DNA from: Strobilurus pachycystidiatus
Lineage: Eukaryota > Basidiomycota > Agaricomycetes > Agaricales > Physalacriaceae
Direction of reading: 5' to 3'
Assembly: GCA_019915135.1 (NCBI GenBank)
Contig: JAHLMK010000007.1
Span: 496,001-560,000, forward strand
DNA: 64,000 bases
Part shown: positions 1-12,176 of the stretch, piece by piece
Position numbering within the stretch: position 1 is the first letter of the stretch
How the letters are laid out: every line of letters begins with the position of its first letter
The notes under the pieces: generated by a model
The model's input: only the letters and a program-made list of their open reading frames with translations
Database searches by the model: none
What the model was told of the DNA's origin: nothing
Translations under genes and position numbers: made by a program

Positions 1-907
1 CCACGTCCACGCAGCAGCAGCAGCCGACCACAGACGCGCAGACCACCTCCAAGGTCGTCGTAACCACCACCAACGCCGCCGGCGAGGATGTTACCACCAC
101 CGTCACAAACACACACGCTGCCTCGGACGCCGTGTCCGCCTCGGCGTCGGCCAGCGCCAGCTCCGCACCGTCCAACAACGACTCGTCCAGCCTCGGCACC
201 GGCTCGATCATCGGTATCGCCGTCGCCGGCGGTGTAGCCGTGCTTGGTGTCATTGCCTTCATTGTCTGGAAGTTTACGCGGAAACGCTTCAACGACTTTG
301 ACGACAGTATGTCTTCTGTCGCCTTGTCCTTTCATACCATCTAATCGTGTGTCTAGACGAGGCTATCAAATGGCCCGAACTCAATGCGCACGGCGACGGC
401 GGTGCCGACGCGCCTCTGCCTGTCCACAACACCGGTCGAGCTGGTTTCGACACGGACTCGACAGTGTCGCTCTCGCGCGCACCGTCGCAGACAGGCACCA
501 ACTACTCCACGCCCGATCTCTCCTCTAGCGATCCATACGCCGTCCCGCCGCTCCCGCACCTCAACCCCGGCCAGCCCATGCCCTATCACGACGACCCCAA
601 CGCCGTCCCCGCTTCCTACTACGATCCCTATCGTGGCCCCGTCCCCAACACATTGGGTGCGCCTCCTGCCGGTGAAGCGTATCCCATGACCCAAATGGGA
701 CGCGCCAGTCCCGGCCCTGCGTTCGCGTACCAAGAGACCGGCCGCGCGTCGCCCAGTCTCAACCATGCCGCCAACTTTGAGGCCGCCATGGGCCGCGCCG
801 TCTCACCTGGCCCGCAAATGGCGTATGGCCGCGCGCCGTCCCCAGGGCCGCAGATGGCGTATGGACGGGCATCTCCTGGGCCTCAGGCTGCTTACGGGCC
901 ACGGTAG
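1..907 (+). CDS. Single-pass membrane protein, 3' part (5' end outside window)
   Basis: The reading frame is open from base 3 at the window edge, so the start lies outside. The visible part begins with a Thr/Ser/Ala-rich stretch, as in a glycosylated extracellular stalk. A Gly/Ile/Val-rich transmembrane helix follows (about bases 204-270) and ends in a basic stop-transfer patch (KFTRKR). A 50 bp GT-AG intron (307-356) interrupts the juxtamembrane acidic segment. The second exon encodes a Pro/Gly/Tyr-rich cytoplasmic tail with short repeats of the type GRASPGP and GRAPSPGPQMAY, ending at 907. This layout matches the many basidiomycete proteins with an ErbB-like transmembrane/juxtamembrane segment, whose function is mostly unknown. 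A sensor or cell-wall-linked role is inference only. Confidence 0.75.
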
Positions 908-1619
908 TAGCCCACGCATCGGTACTGTACACTCTCATACCCTCACCACCTCACCCCCACCCTCACCCTCATGCTGTCATCAAAAGTCTACAACGCGGCG
1001 GTGCCGTTCTACTTAATTATTGTCTCTTTAATCTCTCCTTTCGTTAGTCTACGTACATATCTTGCATTGACACCACACCACCACCCACGTTATCTATTGG
1101 ACGCAGTATCTCATACCTACATTCGTTACGTCTAGAATGCAGAACTCAAAGCGAAGATTCCTTGGCATGCTAAAGATACATCGCCGAGGGTTGTGGGTAC
1201 TTGTGTACTTCCTTGGCGCTGAACGAATCGGAAACGAGGTGGCACAAAGTATTGGACCGAATTCGTAGCACTGGCAGGTCATTTGCGGCTTGCTGTAATA
1301 GTAAGGTATTCTACGACGAGGCTCAATAGGTCCATTGACTTTGGTTCGAATTTAGTCTTCGGATCCTTCTCTCTGCGCACTCAATATTTCCCTCGATATC
1401 TACTTGTGAATCCTTTCAAATAGCCGAGTCTCCCTAGTCTAAGTCCCACCTCGTCCAGCTCATGCTGGCGTATCTGACGAGAACGGATCCGACGAGAAGG
1501 AAAAAGACTCTACGCCACTAATTATATCGGTCTATTAAGTTTAATTTGGTACTGTAGTTATTTAAAGTAGGTGGCCGACCAAGCATCGACACGTATCTAT
1601 TCAACTCCCCTTTTCTTAC
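908..1619. other. 3' intergenic region between convergent genes
   Basis: No convincing gene. It presumably holds the 3' ends of the membrane-protein gene on the left and the minus-strand zinc-finger gene on the right. The leucine-rich plus-strand reading frame near 1571-1882 is the antisense of Lys/Glu-rich coding sequence. Confidence 0.5.
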
Positions 1620-4093
1620 TTAGATCTCTTCTCTTTCTTCTCTTTCTTCTCTCCTTTCTTTTTCCCCTTCCCCTGTTGCTTCTCTTGCTCCCTTTCGCAC
1701 ACCCCATCTGTGCGATGCCTGGTTACGGCATCATTTCGAGAGAGTTCCTTTCCACAGGTTCCGCACACTTGTCTAGCATGATCGTGTACATTCTTTTCGT
1801 GCCTTTTCCTGTCCGCATCGCGAGCGAAGGTTTCTTCGCACTCTGGTCTTGTGCAAGGAAAGCGCTGAGAAAATTCCTATGAGCTTAGTGCAAGAGACAG
1901 TACTTGCTTGATGTAGGACTGACCTTTTTCGTCTGATTACGACCTGTGTGGCACTGCCGGTGAGCTATTGAAAAGCATAGAGCGATACTGACATACCGTT
2001 GTGCGCTGCCTTTCTTTTTCCCCGACCTTTCGGTGGAGGTTGTTCCCCATCGGAATCTTCATCGAAGACCGTCGCATCCACATCCTCCACAGTCTGATCT
2101 TCGTCTTCATAGTCTGCATCATCGTCTCGCCGAGATACCGCTTTGGTCCTTCTCTTCTTTTTCGGTTTCTGTTCCGTCTCCTCATCATCGCGTCGTTTTC
2201 TCTTGGTCACTGGCATGGGAGATAAACAGTGTTCTGGGATGTTTTCAGATATGCATGCATGCGATGACTACGCCCAACTGACCTGGTATGAGGGGAATAT
2301 ACACGGCATGAGGAAGACGTGCCGTGGTCCTTCCTGCATCTTCGTCCGCCTCTATATCTTCATCTGTGTCCACGCTACGGCGAGCCACCGCCTTGGACTT
2401 GGACCTGGACCTAGACTTTTTCTTCTTCGGTGGCTGCTCCTCTTCCTGTTCCGTCTCATCATCATCGCGTCCTTTTCTCTTGGCCGACTTCCGATCAATA
2501 TCAGCCCATCCACTTGGACTGGGAAGCCGAGGGCCTGGGCTACTGGCTGTCACGGTCGCAGCGACATGCAATGATACCTTGGAGCTCCACTGACCATGGT
2601 GAGGGATGGGCGACAGCGGCCTAGGGATGACGGGAAGAATACGGTAAGGTGGCGGTGTCTCGAGACGTGTGGTCCTCTCTATAGCGGCAAGTCAGAACGA
2701 TTGGCCATATCAAGCCAAGTATAGCTGGAGCACTTACGGGCTCGTCTTGTTGAAGGCGCGTTCGCTCTTTGCTTCCCTTTGCCTTTACCTAATACCGGTA
2801 ATTATGTTGATGATACTTATCAAGAGTTGAGGCACTTACGCGACTTCTGAGTAGATGAAGGCACGTACTCATCCTCGCTACCGTCATCGGCTTGTGTTCT
2901 GCGTCTCTTACCCTTCCGATCCTCTTCGTATTCTTCATCTTCGTTTCTATTTCGCTTCCGAGTCTCTGGTCGTATTATCGCGGACGCACTATAATGAGCC
3001 AAAGCGGATATCTGCTGTTCGAGTGTTCCAGAATCTTCAAAACCACGGAGGATTTCAATATCATCGTCGGGAAGTTGTCGTTGCATTCGGGGCTGGAGGC
3101 CCGATGAACCAGCCGGCTCTGTGGCCCATGACGCTGGTGATTGCGCTAGTGTTATTTGACGCCCAGAGGCAGAGCCGGAACCAGCTCTCGTTACATCTGA
3201 CACTGTGTTAGGTTAGTGTCCTCTATTAGAAGGATAGAGTCCTCACCTATCACATTCGGTATCACGTCCGGCTGGTTTCCATCCAGGCTGAGTGGCTGAG
3301 TGGATGCAGAGGTTGGAGAAATTGTCGCGCCGCCAAATGGAGAAGAAGATGTCTCTGGATTAGCAGTTCTCTGGACAGATATTGGCACTGCGCTAGACAC
3401 GTTATACTGTTCGCCAGCAACTTCACAGTTGGTATCCTCCCAATCCGAATCTGAATGTCCCTGCGCGTCCTGGTCACTAAATTCTTCTTCCGGCAATAAT
3501 TCAGGGCTCACGGTGTCCCGAGGATTGACCGTCGTCGATAACGGTTCTGCTTGTGAGGGTGGTATGGGAGGAGTCTCTTCGCGACGAGAAGGTCCCAAAG
3601 GGAAAAGTGAACTGCTTCTGCGAGGAGGTAGCGGGGGGTGGGACGGTATGGTAAGGGAAGAAGACGCCAGTCCTGCTCCTGTTGCTTCTAGTACATCTGT
3701 CGATATTATGAGTACACAATGGCCCAGGAACCGGGCTGGGGACGGACTCATGTGACTGCCATGGTTGATGTGTACGAGCTGTTCACTGATATTTGAGTAA
3801 GGTGATCGAACGGTCTGCATTATACAAAACGACGTACGCGGTCTGCTCGCTGTTGCCATCCAGTAGCGAGCTCATACTCTTTTCTAGGCCTACTCCCGGT
3901 AGAGCCGGTTGCTGCGGGCTATTAGGCGCCGTCGGGATCCACCCGTCTTCGTATTTGTGGTCTCTGTGGCACCAGCATGAATGCAAGATAAGACGGTTGA
4001 AGTTTGAGCTTACTCCATCGGAATTAGTCGGAAACTTGGTTGAGAGTTGTTGTTGTGAGGGGGAGAAGAGATTCTGCATCTCGTTCTTTCCAT
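1620..4093 (-). CDS. C2H2 zinc-finger protein with repeated basic/acidic tracts
   Basis: A multi-exon minus-strand gene ending at TAA 1620-1622. The C-terminal exon holds one clear C2H2 finger (C-x4-C-x12-H-x4-H, with an F in the core), then a shorter C-x2-C...H finger and a Lys/Glu-rich tail. Upstream exons carry Ser/Pro-rich sequence and three acidic blocks, each next to a strong nuclear-localisation-like block (KKKKSRSRSKSK, KPKKKRR, KGKRRR). Introns inferred from phase include 3964-4013, one starting GTACGT near 3840, 3203-3246, and others near 2790-2843, 2680-2736, 2218-2282 and 1880-1935. The start is uncertain. ATG at 4093 gives a frame that fits the 50 bp first intron; ATG at 4124 gives a longer frame only if that intron is retained. 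A nuclear DNA-binding role is inferred. The gene is divergent from LRA3. Confidence 0.65.
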
Positions 4094-4697
4094 CTGGTGC
4101 CATTAAATAGATGGAAGAATCCATTCCAGTATTCAGACAATAAACGGGAGTACAAGGCTTGTTGTTAGTAGAACAAGAGACGAGCGACGATGTCAGGGTA
4201 AGCGAGTAGGCAGAGCAACGGAGAATTTGGGAAACAATAGCTGGAAATGCAGATCCACAGAGAGAGCCACATTTTTCTGGTTAAGCGCAGGGCTCGACAC
4301 GAGGATCATGGACGAAAAGAGAACGATGACAGCCACAAGGGGTAAGCCTGATGGCATCGCAAACAGTGCCAAATCACAACTCTTTCTTGCTCTTCCACCT
4401 CAGCGCCATATCCCTCGAATCGAATTCTCGCGCTAGAATGCCTGTCCCTCGCTCTTGATGTCATCGGATATGTCCGTGGCTTGTGGCGGCAAAAGTAGCA
4501 ACGAATCCATCTGGCCGAACTGTCAACTGACGTCGGGCACAACTTTCTGCCCCGCAATCTGCCAACATCAGGAAATGTGACCTTGGCGGAAGACGCGAAT
4601 GCTGCAAGCGCTGGCCGGTCCGACGAACCGTGATACCGGACCCCTGGCCTTTCCAATAAATACGCACAGATGACCTTGTCCGATAATACTCCCCACC
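4094..4697. promoter_or_regulatory. Divergent intergenic promoter region
   Basis: About 600 bp lie between the divergent starts of the zinc-finger gene and LRA3, with no gene inside. An AT-rich TATA-like AATAAATA sits near 4655-4662, roughly 40 bp upstream of the LRA3 ATG. Its promoter role is inferred from position only. Confidence 0.4.
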
Positions 4698-6054
4698 ATG
4701 GCTCCAGTAAGGACTTTCCCCACCATCAAAGCCGTCCGAACCTTCGTGATTGGAGGTGTCGGTTCTGGCGGTGACTATCACAATGTCGCTCGCGGACACT
4801 GGTACGTTATACTATACTTATTCTTCGACGATCATCTAATCGCCATGCAAGGCTCATCGACAACCCCATATCAACACCCATGTCCAAGTTCGAAGAGTAC
4901 CGAAAGTCGCGTACATCCTTCGGCATCAACGTCCTCGGCTCCTTCCTCGTCGAGATTGAGGCCAGTGATGGAACCGTTGGCTTCGCGACAGGATTCGGTG
5001 GACCCCCTGCGTGTTGGATAGTCTCCCAGCATCTCGAGCGCTTCCTCATCGGCGTCGACCCCCGCAACACCAACCGCATCTGGGAGCAGATGTTCCTCTC
5101 GACGATGTTCTACGGTCGCAAAGGTCTCCCCATCGCCGTCATTTCCGTCATTGATCTCGCCATCTGGGATCTCCTTGGCAAGATACGCGGCGAACCTGTC
5201 TACAAGATGATTGGCGGCTCCATAAAGGACGAAATCAGCTTCTACTGCACCGGTCCAGAGCCGACTGCCGCTAAGGAGATGGGTTTCTGGGGGAGCAAGG
5301 TTCCTTTGCCGTACGGTCCGGACGAGGGTCATGCTGGGTTGAAGAAAAATGTCGAGTTCTTGCGGAAACACAGGGAGAGTGTTGGTCCCGATTACCCCAT
5401 CATGGTCGACTGCTGGATGTCGTTGAACGTGCCATACACGATACAGCTAGCCACGGCGTGCCTCGACCTAAACATCAACTGGTGGGAAGAAGTACTTCAT
5501 CCAGACGATTTCGATGGCTTCGCCAAGCTGAAGCAGGCGCTTCCCCAGCTAAAGTTCACCACCGGAGAGGTATGCTATACCCGCAAACATGTGATTTTCC
5601 GCTAACCTTTCCTGCCCCGCAGCACGAATACACAAAGTACGGCTTCAGGAAGCTCATCGAAGGACGCAACATCGACATCCTTCAACCAGATGTCATGTGG
5701 GTCGGTGGGATGACCGAGCTCGTCAAGATTGCTGCACAAGCAGCCGCCTACGATATTCCTGTGGTACCTCACGCCAGCGGTCCCTACAGCTATCACTTTG
5801 TCATCTCGCAGCCGAACTGTCCTTTCCAGGAATACCTCGCCAACTCTCCAGATGGGAAGTCGGTGCACCCAGTCTTTGGGGATCTGTTCTTGAACGAGTA
5901 CATCCCCAAGAACGGGAAGGTCCTGGCAGCGGAGTTGGATGGTGCTGGATTCGGCTTGGAGCTCAACCCGAAGGCGAACTTGCTACCGGCGGACAAGCTG
6001 ATGTTCCCATCGCCCGGGAAGGTGCTCAAGGCGTCCGACGAGGATGAGCAGTAG
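4698..6054 (+). CDS. LRA3: L-rhamnonate dehydratase (enolase superfamily)
   Basis: Dehydrates L-rhamnonate to 2-keto-3-deoxy-L-rhamnonate, step three of the fungal non-phosphorylated L-rhamnose pathway. Three exons (4698-4801, 4852-5569, 5623-6054) give 417 residues, close to bacterial RhamD at about 400. The mandelate-racemase-type signals are all visible in order: metal-ligand Asp in MVDCWMSLN, metal-ligand Glu in WWEEVLHPDD, metal-ligand Glu in TTGEHEYTKYGF (split by intron 2), the Asp of the catalytic dyad in DILQPDVMWVGG and the catalytic His in PHASGPYSYH. It is probably an active cytosolic enzyme. No other rhamnose-pathway gene (LRA1, LRA2, LRA4) is seen nearby. Other acid-sugar dehydratases of the same subgroup are the main alternative. 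Confidence 0.92.
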
Positions 6055-7003
6055 GAACAACGATGGTAGGAACTCAAGCGAATGTAAGTAGTGTAACGTT
6101 AACTACAAAGTGAGAATTCTTTTTCTTTATTTTTTAGTACCGTTACTCCGGGTCAATCACGGCATGTTTCCGATCATGATCAGCCTTACCCCAGACCAAG
6201 CAAGATCTACACGATGGCCTGTGCTGTTTCGAACTCCTTCAGGCAACACAGAGACGCTGTTGAAGCTTGGCAGCCTCGTTTCCGGCCGTGCGCAGCAAGG
6301 TCGACGCATTTTTTCAGTCATACAGTGCTACACAACGCCTGTCTCAGTCTGTTTCCGCGCGGCCATGTCCTGCATCCGTCAAGTAACTGTATAGCCAAGG
6401 CAATACAAGTTTTGGTGTTCCCGCAGATCTGAACCTATCAGAACATAAAAGGTAAGCAGGTGATAGATTGCTGTCCAAGCTTAGGCGTTCGAGGTTATTA
6501 TAGGGCGAAATACCCGACTGCCGGGGTCTGGAAGATATGTTGACGCCTCCCCTGGTACCAGAAGACAGTTTTGAGTCACGGAGGTTAGTCACAAGGAATC
6601 AAAGCTGGTGATCGCAGGCGAGGGTCCCTTCTTCCTTAGGGTGCTGGGCTCTAGCACTATAGAGATCTTGGCAATCTACGCCTGCATGCATCACCAAAAC
6701 ACGCTTCTGACGCATAGCCTCAGCGGTATTCGCCGTCCTTTCAGGCTAATGGGTAATCATCGCCCTGCCCGGGCGTGCAGTTGCGGTTGCAATCTTACCA
6801 CTTTGGGAAGATCGATGGTGTTCAAACAGCTATTCTTTCCGCCACAAGAACTGGCAACAGCAGTGACTTGTTATCGGGTTGTGTGCATGCTCTAATGTCT
6901 GGGTGTAGGGTATGACTCTTCGGCCTCGTTTTCACAATGCGTGTGCTATAAAGACTCGAATGTCTCCATTCGCTTCTTGTTCCTCTTCGCGATACAAACT
7001 CAA
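6055..7003. other. Intergenic, no gene seen
   Basis: About 950 bp between LRA3 and the next plus-strand gene. Only short overlapping frames without splice or domain support are present. The right end should contain the promoter of the C2H2 gene at 7004. Confidence 0.5.
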
Positions 7004-8312
7004 ATGCCTCACTACAATAACTTCAACGACGAGCGCACAAACATCCGGAGCTACAACTCGCGTTTGAATGGTACCGACCATATGGTCCCTGATGATGTAC
7101 AAAACGGATACAATTCCTCCATGTAGGCTGTCACGCCGTACTCTGTTTTCCCTTATCTCACTGACGTTCTTTCTCCATAGGTCTCCCTCTGCCTTGTACC
7201 CCGAATTTATCTACGGGTCACCTGGCGTTCCCCGACAGTTTCCTGGGAATTACAGCGGTCAGTGCATTCTATCTACCTGCTGGCCTTGTATTGAGAGCCT
7301 CCGTAGCGCCTCATCCGCAGATTTCTCCCCAAAATGGTGTCTCTAATGTCAGTGCTGGAATCAGTCGTAAGTATACTCGCCCTGCTTTACTGCACGAGAT
7401 TGTCAGTCCGTCTACTACCTGGCCATCGCTCCCTTTTCTCACGCCCTATCCAGAATCCCCGCCTCTTGCCTCGCTAGCCGCTTTCGCCTACTCGGATCGT
7501 TACGACGAATACCAAAACAAAGGACCGGAGCACAACAGCTATTACGGTACACACGCTCCTACCCCTCAGGCGACTCAATGGTCGCCTCATGTCTACCAGG
7601 CCAGTGACGTCGCCGGAGGTCTCACAGCTACGGCTCAGCCTCAGGCTTTCGTACCGCCTGTTGATCCCCGGATCAACGCGCCTTTCCAGCCGTCAAGCTC
7701 ATCTTTGGCGGCCCACATCCAGCCAGCACATCATTCTTCGTCAGCTTCCCTTGGTTGGGGCCCGCCTCCTCGGCTTCCGCATCACTACCCATCCCATGTT
7801 TTCTCTGACACCCAGAGCCTCCCAACATCGCATGGCGGATATCCCTCTCCAAACGGTTCTGGGTCAACGTCGTACCAACAGTTCTCTGGCGTTGATGTGT
7901 ACAGGGATAGTGGTATACCTTCTCCAATCGCCGCCAGATCGACTGGCCCGACCGTCGATGGTGGAGCTCCCCAACCAGACTTGATTGAATCGAACCTTCC
8001 GTCGGATGTCCCACCCCTTCGTGGTCGATTTCGCCGAGGAAGAGATGAAGGGGCGATCAACAAAAGGCGTCGAGTCGCGCCCCAGTTTTACTGCCCCTAC
8101 TCAGACTGCGCCGCCAGCTTCACGACGAAAGGATCTCTCGAAAGTGAGTTCTTCATTGTTTGACGTAGGCTATTGATGCTCATGAAGTTCTTTAAGAGCA
8201 CGTTCACAGCGAGCATGAAGGCATCGTTTATCCATGCGGCTATCCAGAATGCGACAAGGTGTATGCGCATCAGGCATCTCGCGACCGTCACCGCCGCAAG
8301 GTTCATCTGTAA
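7004..8312 (+). CDS. C2H2 zinc-finger transcription factor (two C-terminal fingers)
   Basis: Starts at ATG 7004 (MPHYNNFNDER). A first intron begins at 7123 and ends at 7180, and further introns lie near 7260 and 7368. The long central exon is Pro/Ser/Tyr-rich and disordered, as in activation regions. A basic patch (INKRRRV) precedes two adjacent C2H2 fingers at the extreme C terminus, both C-x4-C-x12-H-x4-H; the first begins CPYSDC, the second CGYPEC. The last intron (about 8142-8195) cuts inside the first finger just before its first His. The stop is TAA 8310-8312. It resembles the gene at 25593-27102 in architecture and intron position, so the two look like paralogues. Targets are unknown. 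Confidence 0.8.
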
Positions 8313-8870
8313 ATTTTTTCAAGTTTCATTCTTGTAGCTCAAAAAGACTATTCGTCCTGTACGTGTGACCTCTTTGGACGTTGACCTTCGGTTCCTTTTC
8401 TGTAGACTTATTCATTTTTTCTTTCTTTGGGTCTTCGGAGTGTCCGGTTTGACTTCGGGCAGTTGACATGGTTTATTCCCTCAGTTCGTTCTCTGTAGGC
8501 GTATAAAATCTTATTGTAGACTGAACTACCACGTAAAATATCATGTGAATGTAGACGAAAAAATGCCAATGTGTATATCTTCGTAAATCTGTCATCCACA
8601 TATTCCCACAAGACATTTCATTCGCGTCTATCGCGTTGAAGCATGGGACGGGCGGGATGCCGGCCGTCTCTTTGAAGCGCGAAAAGACTTCATGCGCATG
8701 GGGAACCTAGTGGCAAGTGCTATGGAATGACGATGTGTATCTAGTACGGTCCTGTTGTACTAGTAATCTATGTAAGGTGATAAGAGGGAAGACTGATTGG
8801 TATGATCTATAGGACAGACTTGAGAAGCACGAAGGTAGTGAATTAGCTGGACGACGACTTTCTATACCTC
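8313..8870. other. Convergent 3' intergenic region
   Basis: Lies between two convergently transcribed C2H2 genes. No gene or clear element is visible; it presumably holds both 3' untranslated regions. Confidence 0.5.
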
Positions 8871-10102
8871 TCACGACCCTCGGCTCGCCTTCTGTGCGAC
8901 AGCGGTTTCGTGCTTGATCGCCAAGAGGCGCGTGGTCTTAGCAATCACAATCTCTATCTCCTCCGCTGACATATCTTCTCCCCTATGATAACGATCCTCC
9001 TCATCCTCAAGGAATGACTTCAGCCACTCGTCCCAATCCTCAAGATGCACCGTCGTTCCGTGCCGCATGAGAGACTGTTTCCGGCTGTACGTCTGACCGT
9101 GACGGCGGCACGTCGTCAATAAGCACTTCCACTGCCTGGCATCATCTTGATGAGTATCGCGCCAGTGGCGCTGGAAGTCGGAGAGGCGCGAGAAACCCGA
9201 TGCAGTGGCTTTACACCGTGACGGCGAATCGTCTGAGGGACAGAAGAATCGGCCGTCGAGTTTCTTGGGGGTAGGAGCGGACGACGACCCACGCCCAGTG
9301 GGCGACTTCTTCTGTGGTGCCTTTCGTTGTCGGCGCTTGGCGGGAGATGGTGAAGAGCAAGTCGAAGATGTTGGATGCGGTGAAGCTTTCCCGCCACGAA
9401 GGATGGTTCGACGTTTTGAGGGCCGCAATGGCGCACGGATGGACTGAGAGTCATCACTCAGGAGATAGTCATCGTCGTCGAAGGATGAGCGACGTCGTTT
9501 GCGGGAGGAAGGTGGTTCGGGGGCATCTTCTTGTTTCAGTGGCGCTATCTCTTCTGAAGGAAGATCGTCGATCCCGCTGAAAGAGGACAAAGGTGACAAC
9601 AAAGCACAGTCTGGTGTGGGTTCCCGTGGATCGAGCGGCGGTGTACTACGCGCTCGCACGCATATTGGCTCGGACTGGGAACCCTGGGAGACATCTTCGT
9701 CGCTTGCGGTAAACAAGAATAGGGAGAAAAAGCCGGGACTGTGGACGTGTCAATGACTAGCATACTTTGTGATAGATACTGTAACTAACTCGAACAATTC
9801 GCCATAAGGATCTTGGAAGGAGGGATCCAATTCGTTGTTCAGGAGTACGATGTCAGAACTATTGGCGTGCGGGTGAGGAAGAAAACGGTCTGAAGAAGGC
9901 AGCTCATACGTTATAGAGTCTAGCTCGTCTAGAGAGATGACAGTAAATTGCCCCGTCGAGATCCTACAGAAAAGATTCGCAGTCAGCGTTCCACTACTGT
10001 TGTACACAAGCGCAATGTTACTGACGGTGTGTCAAAGTATTCATCGTCGAGATCCTTCGTGAGCTGAAGCATCGGCATAATTGGGGAGGAGCCGGAGTCC
10101 AT
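8871..10102 (-). CDS. C2H2-type zinc-finger protein
   Basis: Three exons on the minus strand. ATG at 10102 (MDSGSSPIMPML) follows an in-frame stop just upstream. The first intron starts GTCAGT near 10028; the second (63 bp, GTATGC to CGCAAG) ends near 9701. The last exon holds a Ser/Pro-rich acidic region, a nuclear-localisation-like RKRRR, another basic stretch (KRRQRKAPQKK) and two degenerate fingers. The first has widely spaced cysteines, then F-x2-L-x2-F-x2-H-x4-H. The second is C-x4-C with an extended loop and H-x4-H, preceded by W-K. An acidic helix (LEDEEDRYHRGED) and the end of the protein follow. A nuclear regulatory role is inferred; no characterised homologue is recognised. Confidence 0.7.
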
Positions 10103-11586
10103 GATATTCGTTCAAAGTGGGATGGTGAAAGCAAGCTTTGTGATGCGCCACTGCAACGTTCTTGAAGGACGTGACCTTGGTCAGGATTGGATCCAGAAAA
10201 GGAAGCCCGGGGATGTCCCAATGCCGCTGACGCTGACTGGAGAGTACACGCATGTGAGGACACGGGCCCGGTGAGTCAACCACAGCAGATAGATCCTGAG
10301 TGATAGAACAGCTTGATGGGCATGAGGGTGCGGGCGAGGTCGGAGTGGAGTCTCCCTGAGAAGCTTGTCGTAGATTAGATGGAGCTGTTTGCAGGGAAGG
10401 CCGACATCCTGCGGGAAAACGTGCGAATGAAGTCGACTGGGTGCAAGTCACGGTGCGACTCGAATATTGGGCCATTCCGAGTCAAACGAAGAGTGGTGGG
10501 TGGATTGAGGGCGGCGGGTGACGCATCCACTCTCAGATTGATGGAGGATAAGAGAGTCGCAGCCCCAGGGACAGTGTTCTTGTCTTCAGAGAGGCAACGG
10601 AGCCACAATTGAAACTGCGTTGAGCCACAATAATCAGTTAGGCACCGGAAAGCTCCGGAGCCGAGTCTGGCACACCAACCGCGGAGTCTTTGTGGCATGC
10701 TAGGAGATATTTGCTTGCTTGGGTGGAAAATACGAGTGACGACGCGTAAAGAAGCGGTAGCCTTGCATATCTTTTCATAGATTGACGAGGAGCCTTTGCG
10801 GAATCATCGGACCGGTGCCAGTGATTTGGTCCTGATTGGCAGCATCATCCACAACGCTCCTCTGTTCCTTTCCATCGTTCGCTGCCGTCCCATAGAATCT
10901 CACCCAGGACGACCCGCACTATGGCGTCTACCTACGCTTCGCAGTCCGAACCGTTGCAGCGAGCCACACTCTTTTTGAGTCGACAAGCAGAATTTCGTAC
11001 TTGGCATGCCACCGACTAGGCGGCCATTTGACGCGTAGAAAAGCCCACGATGAACGGCGACGTACTTGCAAGAGCCTACCTCTACTCTCGCAGCTCCCGA
11101 TATACGCTCTCATACCTCATACCCCGTCCTATGCCCCATGCCTGTCAGAGGTACCCTGTACTTATCTATTTTCTGACTAACATTGCTTCGCAGCTTTTCT
11201 CTTGGACCGGTTCGCAGTGGACGTCTTTACGGCACTACAATCTCTTGTTCTCATGTTCACGAGACACACCTGGGTGAGACTGTGGGGTTGGCAATGTTCA
11301 AACGACGCCATCGTGTCGATGATCGAATAGGAAGGCGCGACCACCCATGAACACATCGCGACTCTACTCTCCGCATGCGGGGTCGATTCCTGCCGGTGGA
11401 CTTTCCCACTTTAAGCCATGCGGCTCCGCGTCATCCTCTAGTCCAAGCTACGCTTTACTTGAATTCAACTGTAGTTCGTGTTACAGATTATACGCTCAAT
11501 CTTATTAATTTACTGTGGTTTACTGATTGAGCGAATCATCTCAAACCGACTCCTTGGGTTCCACCGTAACCAAAACTCTGTCAGCG
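10103..11586. other. Mostly unassigned region
   Basis: About 1.5 kb without a convincing gene. Short frames on both strands (for example minus 10375-10698) have no domain signal. A plus-strand ATG at 10921 (MASTYASQSEPLQRAT) opens a 32-codon frame that could be a first exon, but I could not find a unique set of downstream joins up to about 11340. It may contain a small split gene. Confidence 0.3.
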
Positions 11587-11742
11587 CTACCATTCCAGAC
11601 CCCATTTCTCGTCCCGTTCAGTATGCAGAGGCATCGATTTCATAGAGGCGCTGATTAACAACCCAACTCCAGCCACCCCAATGTGGATTCTCCAGATGAC
11701 CTGCAGAGTGTCGGCGAACGCCCGCTGTACCTCAGACTTCAA
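11587..11742 (-). pseudogene. C-terminal fragment of an MFS transporter
   Basis: About 50 codons before the stop read like the last transmembrane helix and tail of fungal drug/proton-antiport MFS carriers: an AFADTLQVIW run, a Gly/Val/Leu-rich helix with GLLIS, then MKSMPLHTERDEKWGLE and stop. The ending PLHT...DEKWGLE is characteristic of that family. Upstream on the same strand there is no further transporter sequence; a full carrier would need about 450 more residues. It is therefore a detached remnant, not a gene. The parent function (multidrug or other efflux) cannot be told from this piece. Confidence 0.6.
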
Positions 11743-12176
11743 CGGCTCGCTCGTGTCGGGGATTTGGGGAGGCATAGGCGAGTTGCGTGCCGTGAGCATT
11801 CGCTGAGAGAAGAGACTGGTAGTCCTGGGCTGACCTTGTTTAACGTTACTCCACCTTGAAGTGACTGGGACTTGACTGGGAGGGGTCGTGAGGAAGAACT
11901 CGAGGCAATGTAACTGGGCCATTCCCAGCTTACGACTACGAGAGAACGACTGTCTTCGCTCGTACTAGAGTACTAGATGCCTGGTTAAACAGGCTAGCTT
12001 ACGACTCGGTAGGGTTCTTAGGACCCGTGACCGGATGATACATTGTTTTTTTCCTTCCTTGTTTGTCTAAAGCGGTGTGACAGGTCTTTACAACGTGGGT
12101 GCAAGGTGTTCTGCCAAATCCTGTGCCTTGCACATCACAGCTCTTGACCCTTCCCTCTCACCACGACCAACGACAA
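11743..12176. other. Intergenic, promoter side of the MLKL-like gene
   Basis: No gene seen. The minus-strand frame that continues upstream of the MFS fragment has no recognisable similarity. Confidence 0.4.

Noticed and set aside
1571..1882. Leucine/phenylalanine-rich plus-strand frame resembling a membrane peptide
   Set aside because: It is antisense to the Lys/Glu-rich tail and zinc finger of the minus-strand gene, whose finger pattern is convincing.
10375..10698. Minus-strand 107-codon frame upstream of the C2H2 gene
   Set aside because: No domain, and it cannot be joined to the zinc-finger exons in phase. The start at ATG 10102 has an upstream in-frame stop and a good intron.
11335..11410. 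tRNA-like B-box (GGTCGATTCC) with a 5 bp stem GCGGG/CCTGC
   Set aside because: The T-arm pairs, but there is no matching A-box or D-arm, and the acceptor stem pairs only 5 of 7. Not a tRNA.
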